DNA from: Thermoplasma sp.
GTDB lineage: Archaea; Thermoplasmatota; Thermoplasmata; Thermoplasmatales; Thermoplasmataceae
NCBI RefSeq assembly: GCF_008709555.1
Contig: NZ_VYIJ01000012.1
Location: forward strand, 1-42,549
Direction of reading: 5' to 3'
DNA: 42,549 nt
Shown: in pieces, positions 8,634-17,154 of the stretch
How positions within the stretch are numbered: the first letter of the stretch is position 1
Layout of the letters: each line of letters begins with the position of its first letter
The notes under the pieces: model-generated
Told to the model about the DNA's origin: nothing
The model's database searches: none
Seen by the model: only the letters and a program-made list of their open reading frames with translations
Position numbers and translations under genes: made by a program

Positions 8634-9539
8634 ATGTCAACTAATCTCAGAAGAATTCAGAAGATAAAGGGAGGAAGCTACATAGTGTCTCTGCCTTCAG
8701 ACTGGGTAAGAGACAACGGCCTCGACGTTACCAGGGAGGTCGAGGTCTTTGAGTCTTCAGGGATAATAAAGATAAGGCCGAAGAAGGATTTCAATTCAGA
8801 GAGGATTATAGAATATACAGACGAGGAGACAGCTGAATATCTAATCTCCGTTTACTATATGCAGGGCATGACAAAGATATCGCTGCAGTCGAAGGATGTG
8901 ATCTCCAGAGATGTTAAGGACAGGATAAAGATGCTGCAGCTTGAGCTGCCCGGCCTGAACCTCAAGGAGGAAACCTTCAACTCTCTGATCTTCGAGGTGG
9001 ATGAAGACATACTGAAGGTTCAGGATTCATTCTTCGATTTTTCTAACAAGGCGCTTTCCATACTCAAGGACGTCACAAAGGTGATAGAAACACCAAGGGA
9101 GGACATGAAGCAGGATCTCACGTCAAGATGCCTCGCGCTGAACTCGGATTACTACAAACTGATCAGGAGCATAGCCCTGACTGTCCAGCGTGACGACAAG
9201 TACAAGCTGGATGTCCCGATAAAGGACATAATCCTCTATGCCGTGGCCTCCAGGGACCTCGGAAGGTTCATAACACACACCAGACTGCTCATCAACAACA
9301 TAAAGCAGGAAGATATGAAACTGAGGGATGAGATACTGCTGCTCATAAACACGATGGAAAACATCATAAGCATGTTCAAATCCGAGGACATCAACATGGC
9401 GCCGAGGATAAGAAGGAATGCACACGAGATCCTGCAGAACCTAAAGAGTTCATCAGAATCCAACAAGGAACTCGAGAGGATGACCGGCTACGCACTTGCT
9501 CTGATGGACGATGCAGTGCACAAGGCCGTCCATATATAA
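8634..9539 (+). CDS. PhoU-like phosphate-uptake regulator with N-terminal AbrB/SpoVT-type domain
   Basis: The 301-residue protein starts with a swapped-hairpin AbrB-like domain (about 1-50; 'GGSYIVSLPSDWVRDNGL', 'GIIKIRPKK'), typically DNA-binding. The rest is the helical PhoU-type bundle (about 90-300), rich in Leu, Asp and Arg with PhoU-like spacing ('YYKLIRSIALTVQRDDKY', 'RDLGRFITHTRLLINNI'). This architecture is common in archaea as a regulator of phosphate transport or signalling. No pst transporter genes are in this window, so the regulated target cannot be named. Confidence 0.85.
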   Translation: MSTNLRRIQKIKGGSYIVSLPSDWVRDNGLDVTREVEVFESSGIIKIRPKKDFNSERIIEYTDEETAEYLISVYYMQGMTKISLQSKDVISRDVKDRIKMLQLELPGLNLKEETFNSLIFEVDEDILKVQDSFFDFSNKALSILKDVTKVIETPREDMKQDLTSRCLALNSDYYKLIRSIALTVQRDDKYKLDVPIKDIILYAVASRDLGRFITHTRLLINNIKQEDMKLRDEILLLINTMENIISMFKSEDINMAPRIRRNAHEILQNLKSSSESNKELERMTGYALALMDDAVHKAVHI

Positions 9540-9556
9540 AAATATATATACTTTTT

Positions 9557-10117
9557 TTATTTTTTAACTTTCTCCTTTAGTAGCTTTATGAATGCCCTCA
9601 TCCATTCCGGGTGATCGGGCCATGCACGTGCTGAAACTAGATTTCCATCTATGACCGCAGCTCCATCCACGAAACGCCCACCGGCACCGATGACGTCCGG
9701 TTCCAGCGCAGGATATGCCGCCGTCGTTCTTCCCTTCAGCACACCAGCAGCTGCAAGCGCAAGCGGGGCGTGGCAGAGCTCCGCCACTGGGCTATTCTTC
9801 TCAAAGAAGTATCTGACTATGCGGATGAAATCCTTATTGTTCCTGATGTACTCCGGCGCTCTACCTCCGGGAATTATGAGTGCATCGTACTTCGATGGAT
9901 CGACATCCTTGAATGCCAGATCGGCCTGCAGCTTGTATCCCAGCTTCTCGGTATAGGTGTCGAAACCTTCTTCGAAGTCATGGACAACGAGCTGAATCTT
10001 CTTCTTCTCCGGCGCGGCAACATCCACTTCAAAACCCTCTTCCTTCATTCTCTGTAGGGGATACATGACCTCAAGCGATTCACCAGCATCTCCCGTAAGA
10101 ATTAGAACTCGAACCAT
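9557..10117 (-). CDS. DJ-1/PfpI-family protein (class I glutamine amidotransferase-like)
   Basis: The 186-residue protein has the DJ-1/PfpI fold: a 'VRVLILTGD' first strand with Glu13, the strand-loop 'DALIIPGG' (about 78-85), and the nucleophile elbow 'AELCHAP' with Cys115-His116. Members act as deglycases, chaperones or, for PfpI, proteases; the exact activity cannot be read from sequence. The frame is open to ATG 10135. ATG 10117 is preferred because the chain then begins directly at the first beta strand and GTGAT lies about 7 bases upstream. Its promoter sits inside an unusual inverted repeat (10135-10170). Confidence 0.9.
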   Translation of the reverse strand: MVRVLILTGDAGESLEVMYPLQRMKEEGFEVDVAAPEKKKIQLVVHDFEEGFDTYTEKLGYKLQADLAFKDVDPSKYDALIIPGGRAPEYIRNNKDFIRIVRYFFEKNSPVAELCHAPLALAAAGVLKGRTTAAYPALEPDVIGAGGRFVDGAAVIDGNLVSARAWPDHPEWMRAFIKLLKEKVKK

Positions 10118-10134
10118 TTCTATCACTAAAGACA

Positions 10135-10170
10135 TGGGACCACGTTATTTATAGATAGCGCTTGGTCCCA
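10135..10170 (-). promoter_or_regulatory. TATA box framed by an 8-bp inverted repeat upstream of the DJ-1/PfpI gene
   Basis: TGGGACCA (10135-10142) and TGGTCCCA (10163-10170) are perfect reverse complements 20 bases apart. They bracket the minus-strand element TATAAATA (10153-10146). The expected transcription start is near 10124, just downstream. A dimeric regulator bound to both arms would cover the TBP/TFB site. Confidence 0.6.
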
Positions 10171-10257
10171 ATCCATGTATCCAGTATGCTGACTATGGTG
10201 TAGAACAGAGGTGCGCTGACTAAAATACTAGCCATGGGAATGCTGATTGATTTATGA

Positions 10258-11223
10258 TCAGAATTCTACTCTTCTTTCCACAGAATTTCCCTGGGACAAA
10301 CCGTTGTTCTGCGCGAATATCTCGGTTGCGACGGTATTTGGATCCAGGTGTTCATCATAGTAGGAATCCATTTCCCCGCTCTCCAGAAGCTTTCCAAACT
10401 CCTTCCAGACATGCCTTTCAACGATCCTGGAGAGCGCAAGCCTGACCTCCTCCCTGTACCTTATTCTTCTCTTTCCACCATGTGCCACGGAAAAAGTGCG
10501 ATGATCATCGATGGCCCTTATGAGATCATCGTAACCCTCACCCTTAAGCGAGTTTGTTCCCACGACGCGTGGCATCCAGCCGTTCCTCTCGTAAACGTTG
10601 TCCATGATGTCCTTGAGCGCGAAAAATGAGTCCTCGCGATCCATCTTGTTTATAACGAAGATGTCGCCGATCTCCATCATCCCTGATTTTATGGCCTGGA
10701 TGCTGTCCCCGAGGCCAGGAGCCAAGGTCACTATGACTGTATCAGCTAGGTAAACGATATCTATGTCCGATTGCCCTGCACCCACTGTTTCGATTATTAT
10801 GAAATCGCTTCCAGCTGCATCAAGCACCTTCACTATGTTCCATGTCGATCGTGACAGGCCGCCGGTCATGCCACGGTTAGAAACGCTCCTCATGTATATG
10901 CCATATCTTGACAGCGTATCCTGCATCCTTATCCTGTTTCCAAGTATCGTACCTCCGCTGAAGGGACTGCTGGCATCCACCGCGAGTATTGATACCTTCT
11001 TTCCCATCTCCGTAAGCTTTCTGGAGAGCACCCCGATCATCGTGCTCTTTCCGACACCCGGTGGACCAGTTATACCTATTATATGTGCGTGGCCAGTCAT
11101 GCCGTATATCGATCTTATTATCTCGTAGGAGCGATCGTTGTCCTCCTCGATTATAGATATGGCTCTGGCCACTATCCGCTGATCGCCTGCAGTTATGCCC
11201 CTGACGATGGAAAGCGTGTCCAT
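10258..11223 (-). CDS. meaB: MeaB/ArgK-family GTPase, methylmalonyl-CoA mutase chaperone
   Basis: MeaB GTPases protect and repair B12-dependent methylmalonyl-CoA mutase, gating cofactor loading. The 321-residue protein shows the Walker A motif 'GPPGVGKST' (53-61), 'VDASSPFSGG', the switch region around 'IIETVGAGQSD', and the guanine-specificity motif 'NKMD'. These are diagnostic of the SIMIBI-class MeaB family formerly called ArgK. GGAG lies 7 bases before the ATG. The gene follows the B12-binding subunit without a gap and is last in the three-gene mutase operon. Confidence 0.95.
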   Translation of the reverse strand: MDTLSIVRGITAGDQRIVARAISIIEEDNDRSYEIIRSIYGMTGHAHIIGITGPPGVGKSTMIGVLSRKLTEMGKKVSILAVDASSPFSGGTILGNRIRMQDTLSRYGIYMRSVSNRGMTGGLSRSTWNIVKVLDAAGSDFIIIETVGAGQSDIDIVYLADTVIVTLAPGLGDSIQAIKSGMMEIGDIFVINKMDREDSFFALKDIMDNVYERNGWMPRVVGTNSLKGEGYDDLIRAIDDHRTFSVAHGGKRRIRYREEVRLALSRIVERHVWKEFGKLLESGEMDSYYDEHLDPNTVATEIFAQNNGLSQGNSVERRVEF

Positions 11224-11664
11224 TCACATCTCCTTCTTCTTTCTTGCTTCCTCTCCACGCTTGCGTATGTGTTCTATTATGGTGGATAGAGGGGTTCCAG
11301 GGCCATAGTTGCCCGTGACTCCTATGGCTTCCAGTTTCGGCTTGTCATCGTCTGGTATTATACCGCCGCCAACGACTGCGATATCCTCCACACCCCGCTC
11401 CTTGAGCAGATCAACAACCTTCTTGAAAGCGGTCATATGCGCACCGTTGAGAAGGCTGAGCCCTATGACATCCACGTCCTCGCTTATGGCTATATCCACA
11501 ACCTGCTCAGGCGTCGGGAGAAGACCAGCATAGATGACATCCATGCCAGCGTCCCTAAGCGCCCTCGCAAGCACGAAAATGCCCCTATCATGGCCATCTA
11601 TAGCTGGCTTGGCAAGAAGCACCTTTATGGGCCTAGACGATGACAGGTTCTTTCCAGCTTCCAA
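11224..11664 (-). CDS. mcmA2: Methylmalonyl-CoA mutase, cobalamin-binding subunit
   Basis: This 146-residue B12-binding domain carries the base-off/His-on motif DxHxxG as 'DGHDRG' (His25), plus '[12 protein letters not shown]' and '[12 protein letters not shown]', which form the nucleotide-loop pocket. Together with the separately encoded large subunit it makes the archaeal split mutase. It starts with TTG at 11664, preceded by a strong GGAGG site inside the end of the large-subunit gene. The two genes overlap by 32 bases, which implies tight translational coupling. Confidence 0.95.
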   Translation of the reverse strand: MEAGKNLSSSRPIKVLLAKPAIDGHDRGIFVLARALRDAGMDVIYAGLLPTPEQVVDIAISEDVDVIGLSLLNGAHMTAFKKVVDLLKERGVEDIAVVGGGIIPDDDKPKLEAIGVTGNYGPGTPLSTIIEHIRKRGEEARKKKEM

Positions 11665-13330
11665 ATATCTCCCTCCCTACGTCTGATATCTCCTGAACAG
11701 TCGCGTATGATTCAACAGCCCTGATGTAGTAAGGCATCAGGTTCTCGTTATCGTCCAGCATCGCTCTCCTGAGATCCTCAAGCGCCTTCTTAACCTTTGC
11801 CTCGTCCCTTGTCCTCTTGATCTCCCTTAACCTGGCAATTTGAGCCTCCTCAGCCTTCTTGTCTATCTTCAGGTAATTGATTGGCTCCTCACCCTCCTCC
11901 ACGTACTTGTTCACGCCAACCATTATCTCATCGCCGCTTTCAAGGCGCTTCTGTCTCTTGTATGAAGTGTCAGCTATCTCCTTCTGTATGTATCCCTTCT
12001 TTATGGCCTCTAATATGCCACCCATACTCTCTATCCTGTCGAAGTACCTGTATGCCTCCTCTTCCATTTTGTCCGTCAACCATTCAACGTAATATGATCC
12101 TCCAAGGGGATCTATCACATCCGGTATACCGCTCTCCTCAGCTATGATCTGCTGCGTCCTCAGAGCGACCTTAACGGCTCCGTCAGACGGAAGAGCCCAT
12201 GCCTCGTCATACGAATTCGTGTGTAGGCTCTGCGTACCACCGAGGACTGCAGCCATGGCCTCTATGGTCGTGCGTATTATATTGTTGAGCGGTTGCTGCC
12301 AGGTGAGCGTGTAACCCGATGTCTGCGTGTGGAACCTGAGCATCATCGATCTCGGATTTTTTGCTCCGTATTTTTCCTTCATGACCGTGGCCCATATGCG
12401 CCTTGCGGCCCTCATCTTGGCGATCTCTTCGAAGAAGTTTATGGAAGAATTGAAGAAAAAGGACAGACGCGGCGCGAAGTCATCAACGTTGAGGCCGGCC
12501 TTGATACCCAGATCAACATAATAGAAGCCGTCTGCAAGCGTGAATGCCAGCTCCTGTACAGCGCTTGAACCAGCCTCCCTGATGTGATAACCGGATATAC
12601 TTATGTAGTTCCATTTTGGAACGTTTTTTGTGCAGTAAACCATCATATCCCTTATTATCCTGATGTGCGCCTCAGGGGGATACATCCACTCCTTCTGGGC
12701 TATGTACTCTTTGAGTATATCCGCCTGAACGGTACCTGAAACCTTGTCGAAAGGTACACCCTGTTTCTTGGCAATTGCAAGGTACATGGCAGTTAAAATG
12801 GCCGCTGGTGCATTGATGGTCATCGATGTTGAAACTTTGCTCAGGTCGATGCCCTTGAAGATGGTTTCCATGTCCCTCAAAGTTGAAACGTTGACCCCGC
12901 ATTTTCCTATTTCGCCCTCGGATCTGGGGTTGTCCGCGTCATAGCCGTAAAGGGTTGGCATATCAAAGGCTATACTGAGCCCGGTTTCTCCGTTTTCAAT
13001 GAGATAATGCAGACGCCTGTTGGTATCCTCCGGCGTGCCGAAACCCGAGAACATCCTCATCGTCCACAGTTTGCCCCGGTACATGTTGGGATATATGCCT
13101 CTGGTAAAGGGGTATTCACCAGGCATGCCCAGCTTTTTCTCCAGGTCTTGGACATCCTCTTTTGTGTATACCTCCTTGATCGTGATCTCTGATGAATTCT
13201 GATATTTTCTTTCCCTATAGCCTGTCTGCCTGTTCCATGGTGCAAGGGTGCTGGCAACCCATCTTTCATATTCTTCATTCTTTCTCTCTGTATTGAATCC
13301 TTCCAGCTTCTTCTTCCAGAAACTATCCAT
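11633..13330 (-). CDS. mcmA1: Methylmalonyl-CoA mutase, large (TIM-barrel) subunit
   Basis: This catalytic subunit interconverts (R)-methylmalonyl-CoA and succinyl-CoA with adenosylcobalamin, linking propionyl-CoA and branched-chain degradation to the TCA cycle. The 565-residue protein shows the substrate-channel region '[16 protein letters not shown]', '[19 protein letters not shown]', '[16 protein letters not shown]' and '[14 protein letters not shown]', all mutase-typical. A Tyr in the N-M-Y element favours methylmalonyl-CoA over isobutyryl-CoA. The frame also has an ATG at 13339, but the TATA-like TTTAATC near 13358 lies about 26 bases from ATG 13330. Confidence 0.96.
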   Translation of the reverse strand: MDSFWKKKLEGFNTERKNEEYERWVASTLAPWNRQTGYRERKYQNSSEITIKEVYTKEDVQDLEKKLGMPGEYPFTRGIYPNMYRGKLWTMRMFSGFGTPEDTNRRLHYLIENGETGLSIAFDMPTLYGYDADNPRSEGEIGKCGVNVSTLRDMETIFKGIDLSKVSTSMTINAPAAILTAMYLAIAKKQGVPFDKVSGTVQADILKEYIAQKEWMYPPEAHIRIIRDMMVYCTKNVPKWNYISISGYHIREAGSSAVQELAFTLADGFYYVDLGIKAGLNVDDFAPRLSFFFNSSINFFEEIAKMRAARRIWATVMKEKYGAKNPRSMMLRFHTQTSGYTLTWQQPLNNIIRTTIEAMAAVLGGTQSLHTNSYDEAWALPSDGAVKVALRTQQIIAEESGIPDVIDPLGGSYYVEWLTDKMEEEAYRYFDRIESMGGILEAIKKGYIQKEIADTSYKRQKRLESGDEIMVGVNKYVEEGEEPINYLKIDKKAEEAQIARLREIKRTRDEAKVKKALEDLRRAMLDDNENLMPYYIRAVESYATVQEISDVGREIFGSWKEPVIV

Positions 13331-13455
13331 ATGTAGCATAATAATACATAATAGATTAAAGTTATGTTATGATCCGTCGATTCATTTATTTAGCAGCTTC
13401 GAGGTAAAGGGTGCTGTTCGCGTACTTTATATCGAAGGCATGGCATGCGTGACAG

Positions 13456-13463
13456 TATTAATA
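13456..13463 (+). promoter_or_regulatory. TATA box for the GHMP-family gene
   Basis: TATTAATA is centred about 24-26 bases before the ATG at 13483, giving a leaderless mRNA. Confidence 0.5.
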
Positions 13464-13482
13464 AAGGATCGGATATTATATC

Positions 13483-14565
13483 ATGAAAGATGCCGAATCA
13501 CTCGATCTTGTTAAGAAAATTGGTATGGATCGAGTGCCTGGTGGGCACGCCGTTAGGCCAGTGTACAGAAGGATATCATTCGGTGCTGCCTATCCGGCCA
13601 CAGGCATAATAAAGTTTCTCGGCTATTATGACAGCACCTTCAACATAGCTAACATGCCATCCGTCTCAATGGTAACGGACTTTTCTGAAGCATATGCTGC
13701 ATTCGTTCTGACCGAGGAATCTGGAAACGATAGCGTTGTATTCAATGGCATTGAAGATGAAAGGCTGATGGCCAGATCAATGAGGGCCATACACCTGTTC
13801 AGGAGCATATATTCCATCAATGGGTCATTCCATCTATACGTTGAGATCAGGAAAAAATATCAGAGAGCAACAGGGCTGGGGGAATCTGCTGCCATCTCTG
13901 CTGCCGCAGCCAGGTCAGTTGCCAGATCGGTATTCGATGGATCTGCAAATGAAGATGCTCCGTTCCTCTCCAGGATAGCCAGATTGGCATCTGGATACGG
14001 CGCGGCCTCTGTCACTGGACCAATATCAGTATGGATTTCTGGACCTGGCTTGGTGCATGACACATCTTTTGCGGCTGGACTATCCGTGCCAGATACCGGC
14101 ATGGCGATATGTGCTGTCCCGATTGAGATGGATCTTGGATCTCTGGACATTCATGCCGCCGCAATGAGATCGCCTTTCTACAATATCTTCGCTTCATATC
14201 AGAGGCGCGCTGTCTCTGATTTTCTCAGCGCACAGATCGATGCGGACGCTCTGATCAGGGTAGCAACAAACAACACGCTACTGACCCATTCCGTTCTCAT
14301 GTCTTCATATATGTTGCTTTGGACAGAGGAAACCATAGAGATCGTGCGAAGGATCCTGGAAATGCGTTCCAAGGGTTATCCAGTGGGCATTTCTATTGAT
14401 GGCGGTCCGTCAGTGGTAGTCATGGCAAGAAACGCGGCTGAACTCGAGAAGATCGAGAAGTATATAAGCGGAAGATGCGTCCATGGCAAGATCGCTAGTG
14501 GAGAACCTGAGTTGCCTAGGGATTTCGCGAGAATAGCCGAAGAAAATCTTGGCCATTATCTCTGA
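13483..14565 (+). CDS. Mevalonate-decarboxylase-like GHMP-superfamily protein
   Basis: The 360-residue protein matches the diphosphomevalonate decarboxylase branch of the GHMP kinases. It has 'GIIKFLG' with Lys44 (compare IIKYWGK), the phosphate-binding loop 'GLGESAAISAAAA' (131-143), 'RLASGYGAASVTGPISVW' (167-184) and 'SIDGGPSVVV' with Asp306 (compare DAGPN). Lys44 and the catalytic-type Asp306 are kept. The Arg of the GSGSACRS element appears replaced (Val177 by eye). Thermoplasma uses a modified mevalonate pathway through mevalonate 3-phosphate and 3,5-bisphosphate, with several paralogues of this family. This is probably the paralogue Ta0461 (from memory), and its reaction is not assignable from sequence alone. 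ATG 13525 is an alternative start. Confidence 0.8.
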   Translation: MKDAESLDLVKKIGMDRVPGGHAVRPVYRRISFGAAYPATGIIKFLGYYDSTFNIANMPSVSMVTDFSEAYAAFVLTEESGNDSVVFNGIEDERLMARSMRAIHLFRSIYSINGSFHLYVEIRKKYQRATGLGESAAISAAAARSVARSVFDGSANEDAPFLSRIARLASGYGAASVTGPISVWISGPGLVHDTSFAAGLSVPDTGMAICAVPIEMDLGSLDIHAAAMRSPFYNIFASYQRRAVSDFLSAQIDADALIRVATNNTLLTHSVLMSSYMLLWTEETIEIVRRILEMRSKGYPVGISIDGGPSVVVMARNAAELEKIEKYISGRCVHGKIASGEPELPRDFARIAEENLGHYL

Positions 14566-14596
14566 CCATCGGACGTTCTGGATGCGTCAAGGAAGA

Positions 14597-15535
14597 TCAT
14601 ATATACGGTTCGATATCGTATTCGGTGACGATGCCGCCAGTTTCAACGTGCATGGTGCTCAGCTGATGGGCTAGTTTTAGAGGCCAGGGATAGCGATCAT
14701 CCCAGTTCCTGCTGACAAAGGTGGCTGCGCCCATCACATCTATGAAATTGCCGGGGCTGACTATGAGATTCTTCTTCAGCATAACGCCAACAGGCCTTTC
14801 TCTGACGTATATAATATCATCATGCCTTGTGGAACTGGTGAGGTGCTTTGCCACACCTATGGCAGCACGCTGGAGCACAACGCCAGCGTGCGTTGCCAGT
14901 CCAGCGTATCTCGGATGCAGAATGCCATTGCCGTCAACAAGGAGAAGATCAGCTCCCCTGAAAAGCTTCCTTATGAACCTGAATTCTCTGAACGCCAAAT
15001 ATCCAGGTATATAGGGAAAGTCTATACGATCGCTCAGAACATAGCCTTCAATATCCGATCCATCGAGCAGAATCATCGCGGCAAATGCCCTCCTATCTCC
15101 ATAAGAAACATCAAAGGCCGCAATGGTCCTGAAATCGTATGCACCTCTATCTACGTACTTTTCTGATATCTCCTGCTGGTACCTCTGCATCTTCTTCAGG
15201 GGCCTGTCTGTCCTGAAGTCTCTGAATCTGTAGCGCTCTAAATTCTCTATCTTACCGGAGACGACCGGTATTCCATCAGCAAGAATGCGCCTGACCTTTT
15301 CTTGTGGACCAAGCGGATGCGTGTAATTTCCTACGGTGCCGTCATGCATCACGACCCTATAGCACGGTATCCTGTCTGGGTCCTCATTTATGGAAAGCAT
15401 GTAGCCGACAGCCCTTGCTGCAACAGGATCTCCAAGGGCCTCGGCGAGATCACCGTATGTCGTCACATATCCGTCAGGTATCTGCCTGACAAGACCATAA
15501 AAGTAAGAATAGAGATCGAAGGTCTCCAGTTCCAT
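14597..15535 (-). CDS. O6-alkylguanine-DNA alkyltransferase / endonuclease V fusion protein
   Basis: The 312-residue protein joins two DNA-repair modules. Residues 1 to about 90 are the alkyltransferase DNA-binding/active-site domain, with '[14 protein letters not shown]', 'ARAVGYML' and the acceptor cysteine in 'IPCYRVV' (Cys58). The usual N-terminal Ogt domain is absent. Residues from about 125 on are endonuclease V, with '[12 protein letters not shown]' and '[20 protein letters not shown]' carrying metal-binding aspartates; it nicks 3' of deaminated bases such as inosine. A fusion of this design has been characterised from Ferroplasma. The frame opens with GTG at 15544. ATG 15535 is chosen because a TATA element lies about 26 bases upstream. 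Confidence 0.94.
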   Translation of the reverse strand: MELETFDLYSYFYGLVRQIPDGYVTTYGDLAEALGDPVAARAVGYMLSINEDPDRIPCYRVVMHDGTVGNYTHPLGPQEKVRRILADGIPVVSGKIENLERYRFRDFRTDRPLKKMQRYQQEISEKYVDRGAYDFRTIAAFDVSYGDRRAFAAMILLDGSDIEGYVLSDRIDFPYIPGYLAFREFRFIRKLFRGADLLLVDGNGILHPRYAGLATHAGVVLQRAAIGVAKHLTSSTRHDDIIYVRERPVGVMLKKNLIVSPGNFIDVMGAATFVSRNWDDRYPWPLKLAHQLSTMHVETGGIVTEYDIEPYI

Positions 15536-15556
15536 CCAAAGCACAATGTGTCAGAT

Positions 15557-15564
15557 GATAAATA
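15557..15564 (-). promoter_or_regulatory. TATA box for the alkyltransferase/EndoV gene
   Basis: The minus strand reads TATTTATC about 26 bases before the ATG at 15535, supporting that start and a leaderless mRNA. Confidence 0.5.
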
Positions 15565-15623
15565 GTTGATCACGTGGCATCACCACATGAAAAATATTTG
15601 TATGGAACTCGCATGGACACCGC

Positions 15624-16106
15624 ATGGATAAGGATGCCGCCAGGAAGATTATCGCGATCGTATCCGCTGACATGAAGCGGCCCGATTCTCTCACGGTTCA
15701 GGATTTCATAAATGTCGTGTCATTCAGAAGGAAGATGCTTCCACCTGATTCTGCGAGAAAGTTTGTTGATATGGCAACCGCTGAAGGCCTCCTTGTAAAG
15801 AAGGGAGACAGGTATTCACCCAACTTCAGCACCGGTGGCGTTGTCGTTCCTCTTGACTTCACGGTGGATGAGAAGACCCTCTTCTCAAGCAACGCCGATA
15901 AGCCCATAATTGACAGGATACTCGACGCGGCCGCAGCATCAGGGAGAATAACTAAGAAGGAGGCCATAACGAGGGCCAGATCCCTTATGGAGAATACCAA
16001 ATACCTATCCTTTCAGACAGTGCTGCTGAGCGTACTTGTAGATGAGAATATAGACGTATCCGATTTCATTAGAGAGATAGAGGAAAAGAAGGCCTACACA
16101 TCCTGA
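15624..16106 (+). CDS. Conserved archaeal protein, DUF2240-like
   Basis: The 160-residue soluble protein has no membrane segment or catalytic motif I recognise. Its overall organisation resembles the archaeal DUF2240 family: an N-terminal helical part, then a helix-turn-helix-like stretch 'SARKFVDMATAEGLLVKKGD' followed by an unfolded-looking segment and a second helical part 'GRITKKEAITRARSLMEN'. A nucleic-acid role is possible but unproven. AAAATATT at 15591-15598 lies about 29 bases before the ATG. It is divergent from the repair fusion gene and convergent with the TPR gene, ending 6 bases from its stop. Confidence 0.7.
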   Translation: MDKDAARKIIAIVSADMKRPDSLTVQDFINVVSFRRKMLPPDSARKFVDMATAEGLLVKKGDRYSPNFSTGGVVVPLDFTVDEKTLFSSNADKPIIDRILDAAAASGRITKKEAITRARSLMENTKYLSFQTVLLSVLVDENIDVSDFIREIEEKKAYTS

Positions 16107-16112
16107 AAATGA

Positions 16113-16844
16113 TCAGGACGTGATCCTCTGAAGCCTCTTCGCTATCTCCATGGCCTGGTCCACATCGCCTATGGACATCGCTATGTCTGAAGCGGTATCA
16201 TACAGATATGAAAATGAATCGGCAACGTCCTTTTTCTCCTTCTTGCTCTTTATACTGGCGATGTAGTTTTCCAGCTCCTCTATTGCCTTCATTATCATTT
16301 CAAATGCTCTTTGCTCGTCTTCCTCTCTCACCACGTTGACTATGCCCTGAACTGCGTCGAAGTAATCTTCTATATCCCCGATCTCTTGGCTCTTCTTCAT
16401 TACCTCCTGGTATAGCTTAAGTGCCTCTTCCCTGTTTTCTCCGGCTATCATGCTGGCCTTCGATGACATCGCTATGAGCTGTACCTCATCGTCGCCTATC
16501 TGCTTTGCCTTCTGAATGGCCTCATCCAATTTCTGCACAGCACCTATCTTATCGCCGGCATCCATGATTATTGATGCTATATTTATCAGATCAAGCACGA
16601 TAAGATCATCCTCACCAAGCTTCGTATGCAGATCCATGGACATCTGAGCGTACTTCAGCGCGTTCTGCGGATCATCCTTCTGTAGATAGTGATATATCTG
16701 CGATACCTTATAGCAGATCTCCGCCTTCATGTTCTCGTCATCAACCTTATCTAGAACTGCCAGGTAGCCCCGCAGAGAATCTATGTACTTCTCCTTCTCG
16801 AAATTTTTATCGGCACTCTTGATCAGATCTTCGACCTCGCCCAT
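16113..16844 (-). CDS. TPR-repeat protein
   Basis: The 243-residue, Lys/Glu-rich soluble protein is made almost entirely of helix pairs with TPR spacing, for example 'YIDSLRGYLAVLDKV', 'PQNALKYAQMSMDLHTKL', 'IGAVQKLDEAIQKAKQIGD', 'REEALKLYQEVMKKSQEIGD' and 'VDQAMEIAKRLQ'. TPR scaffolds mediate protein-protein contacts; no partner can be deduced. Unusually for this window, the start has a good ribosome site (GGTGA at 16849-16853, 4 bases before the ATG) and no TATA at leaderless distance. A long structured leader or a separate RNA gene lies directly upstream (16865-16982). Confidence 0.85.
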   Translation of the reverse strand: MGEVEDLIKSADKNFEKEKYIDSLRGYLAVLDKVDDENMKAEICYKVSQIYHYLQKDDPQNALKYAQMSMDLHTKLGEDDLIVLDLINIASIIMDAGDKIGAVQKLDEAIQKAKQIGDDEVQLIAMSSKASMIAGENREEALKLYQEVMKKSQEIGDIEDYFDAVQGIVNVVREEDEQRAFEMIMKAIEELENYIASIKSKKEKKDVADSFSYLYDTASDIAMSIGDVDQAMEIAKRLQRITS

Positions 16845-16864
16845 CTATTCACCACTGGAACATT

Positions 16865-16982
16865 GTTGGGTCTGACGGCAAAGGCCAACCCCATGGCCTT
16901 ACAGACAACCTGATACGTCTTCTTCAACCAAACGTATCTCCGTCCAATCCGGACATCGCCGGATCGTCCTGCGATTACGCAG
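16865..16982 (-). ncRNA. Candidate structured RNA or cis-regulatory 5' leader of the TPR gene
   Basis: Four consecutive hairpins fill 118 bases of non-coding DNA. (1) AAGGCC 16881-16886 pairs with GGCCTT 16895-16900, inside an outer stem GTTG/CAAC plus TCTG/CAGA (16865-16874 with 16902-16909) interrupted by a GG bulge. (2) GATACGT 16912-16918 pairs with ACGTATC 16932-16938. (3) ATCCGG 16947-16952 pairs with CCGGAT 16959-16964. (4) CTGCG 16969-16973 pairs with CGCAG 16978-16982. Minus strand is preferred: a TATA-like TTTAAGTA at 17045-17038 would start transcription near 17016, and the TPR gene's ribosome site follows at 16849-16853. It matches no RNA family I know. Confidence 0.45.
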
Positions 16983-17036
16983 CATACCCATATACCTATT
17001 ATGCCTTTAGTCTATCCGTTTGCACACAGGTTTTGT

Positions 17037-17060
17037 GTACTTAAACGTAATAGGGCAAAC
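17037..17060 (-). promoter_or_regulatory. Possible promoter of the structured leader / TPR gene
   Basis: The minus strand reads GTTTAAGTAC at 17046-17037. GTTTGC (17018-17023) and GCAAAC (17055-17060) form an inverted repeat around it, and ACACA/TGTGT (17024-17028, 17034-17038) a smaller one. Other AT-rich elements nearby could serve instead, so the start site is uncertain. Confidence 0.35.
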
Positions 17061-17154
17061 AGACTTAAAGATATTTCTCTTCCCCTGGACAAGCATAGGA
17101 CACGCCTCCAAATGCTATAGAAGCCTCAGGCACATGACATGCGCTCATACAGGA

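Noticed and set aside
16865-16909. H/ACA guide RNA reading of the first hairpin (an ACA follows the stem on the minus strand)
   Set aside because: The internal loop is 1 versus 6 bases and does not form a symmetrical guide pocket, and no k-turn motif is seen.
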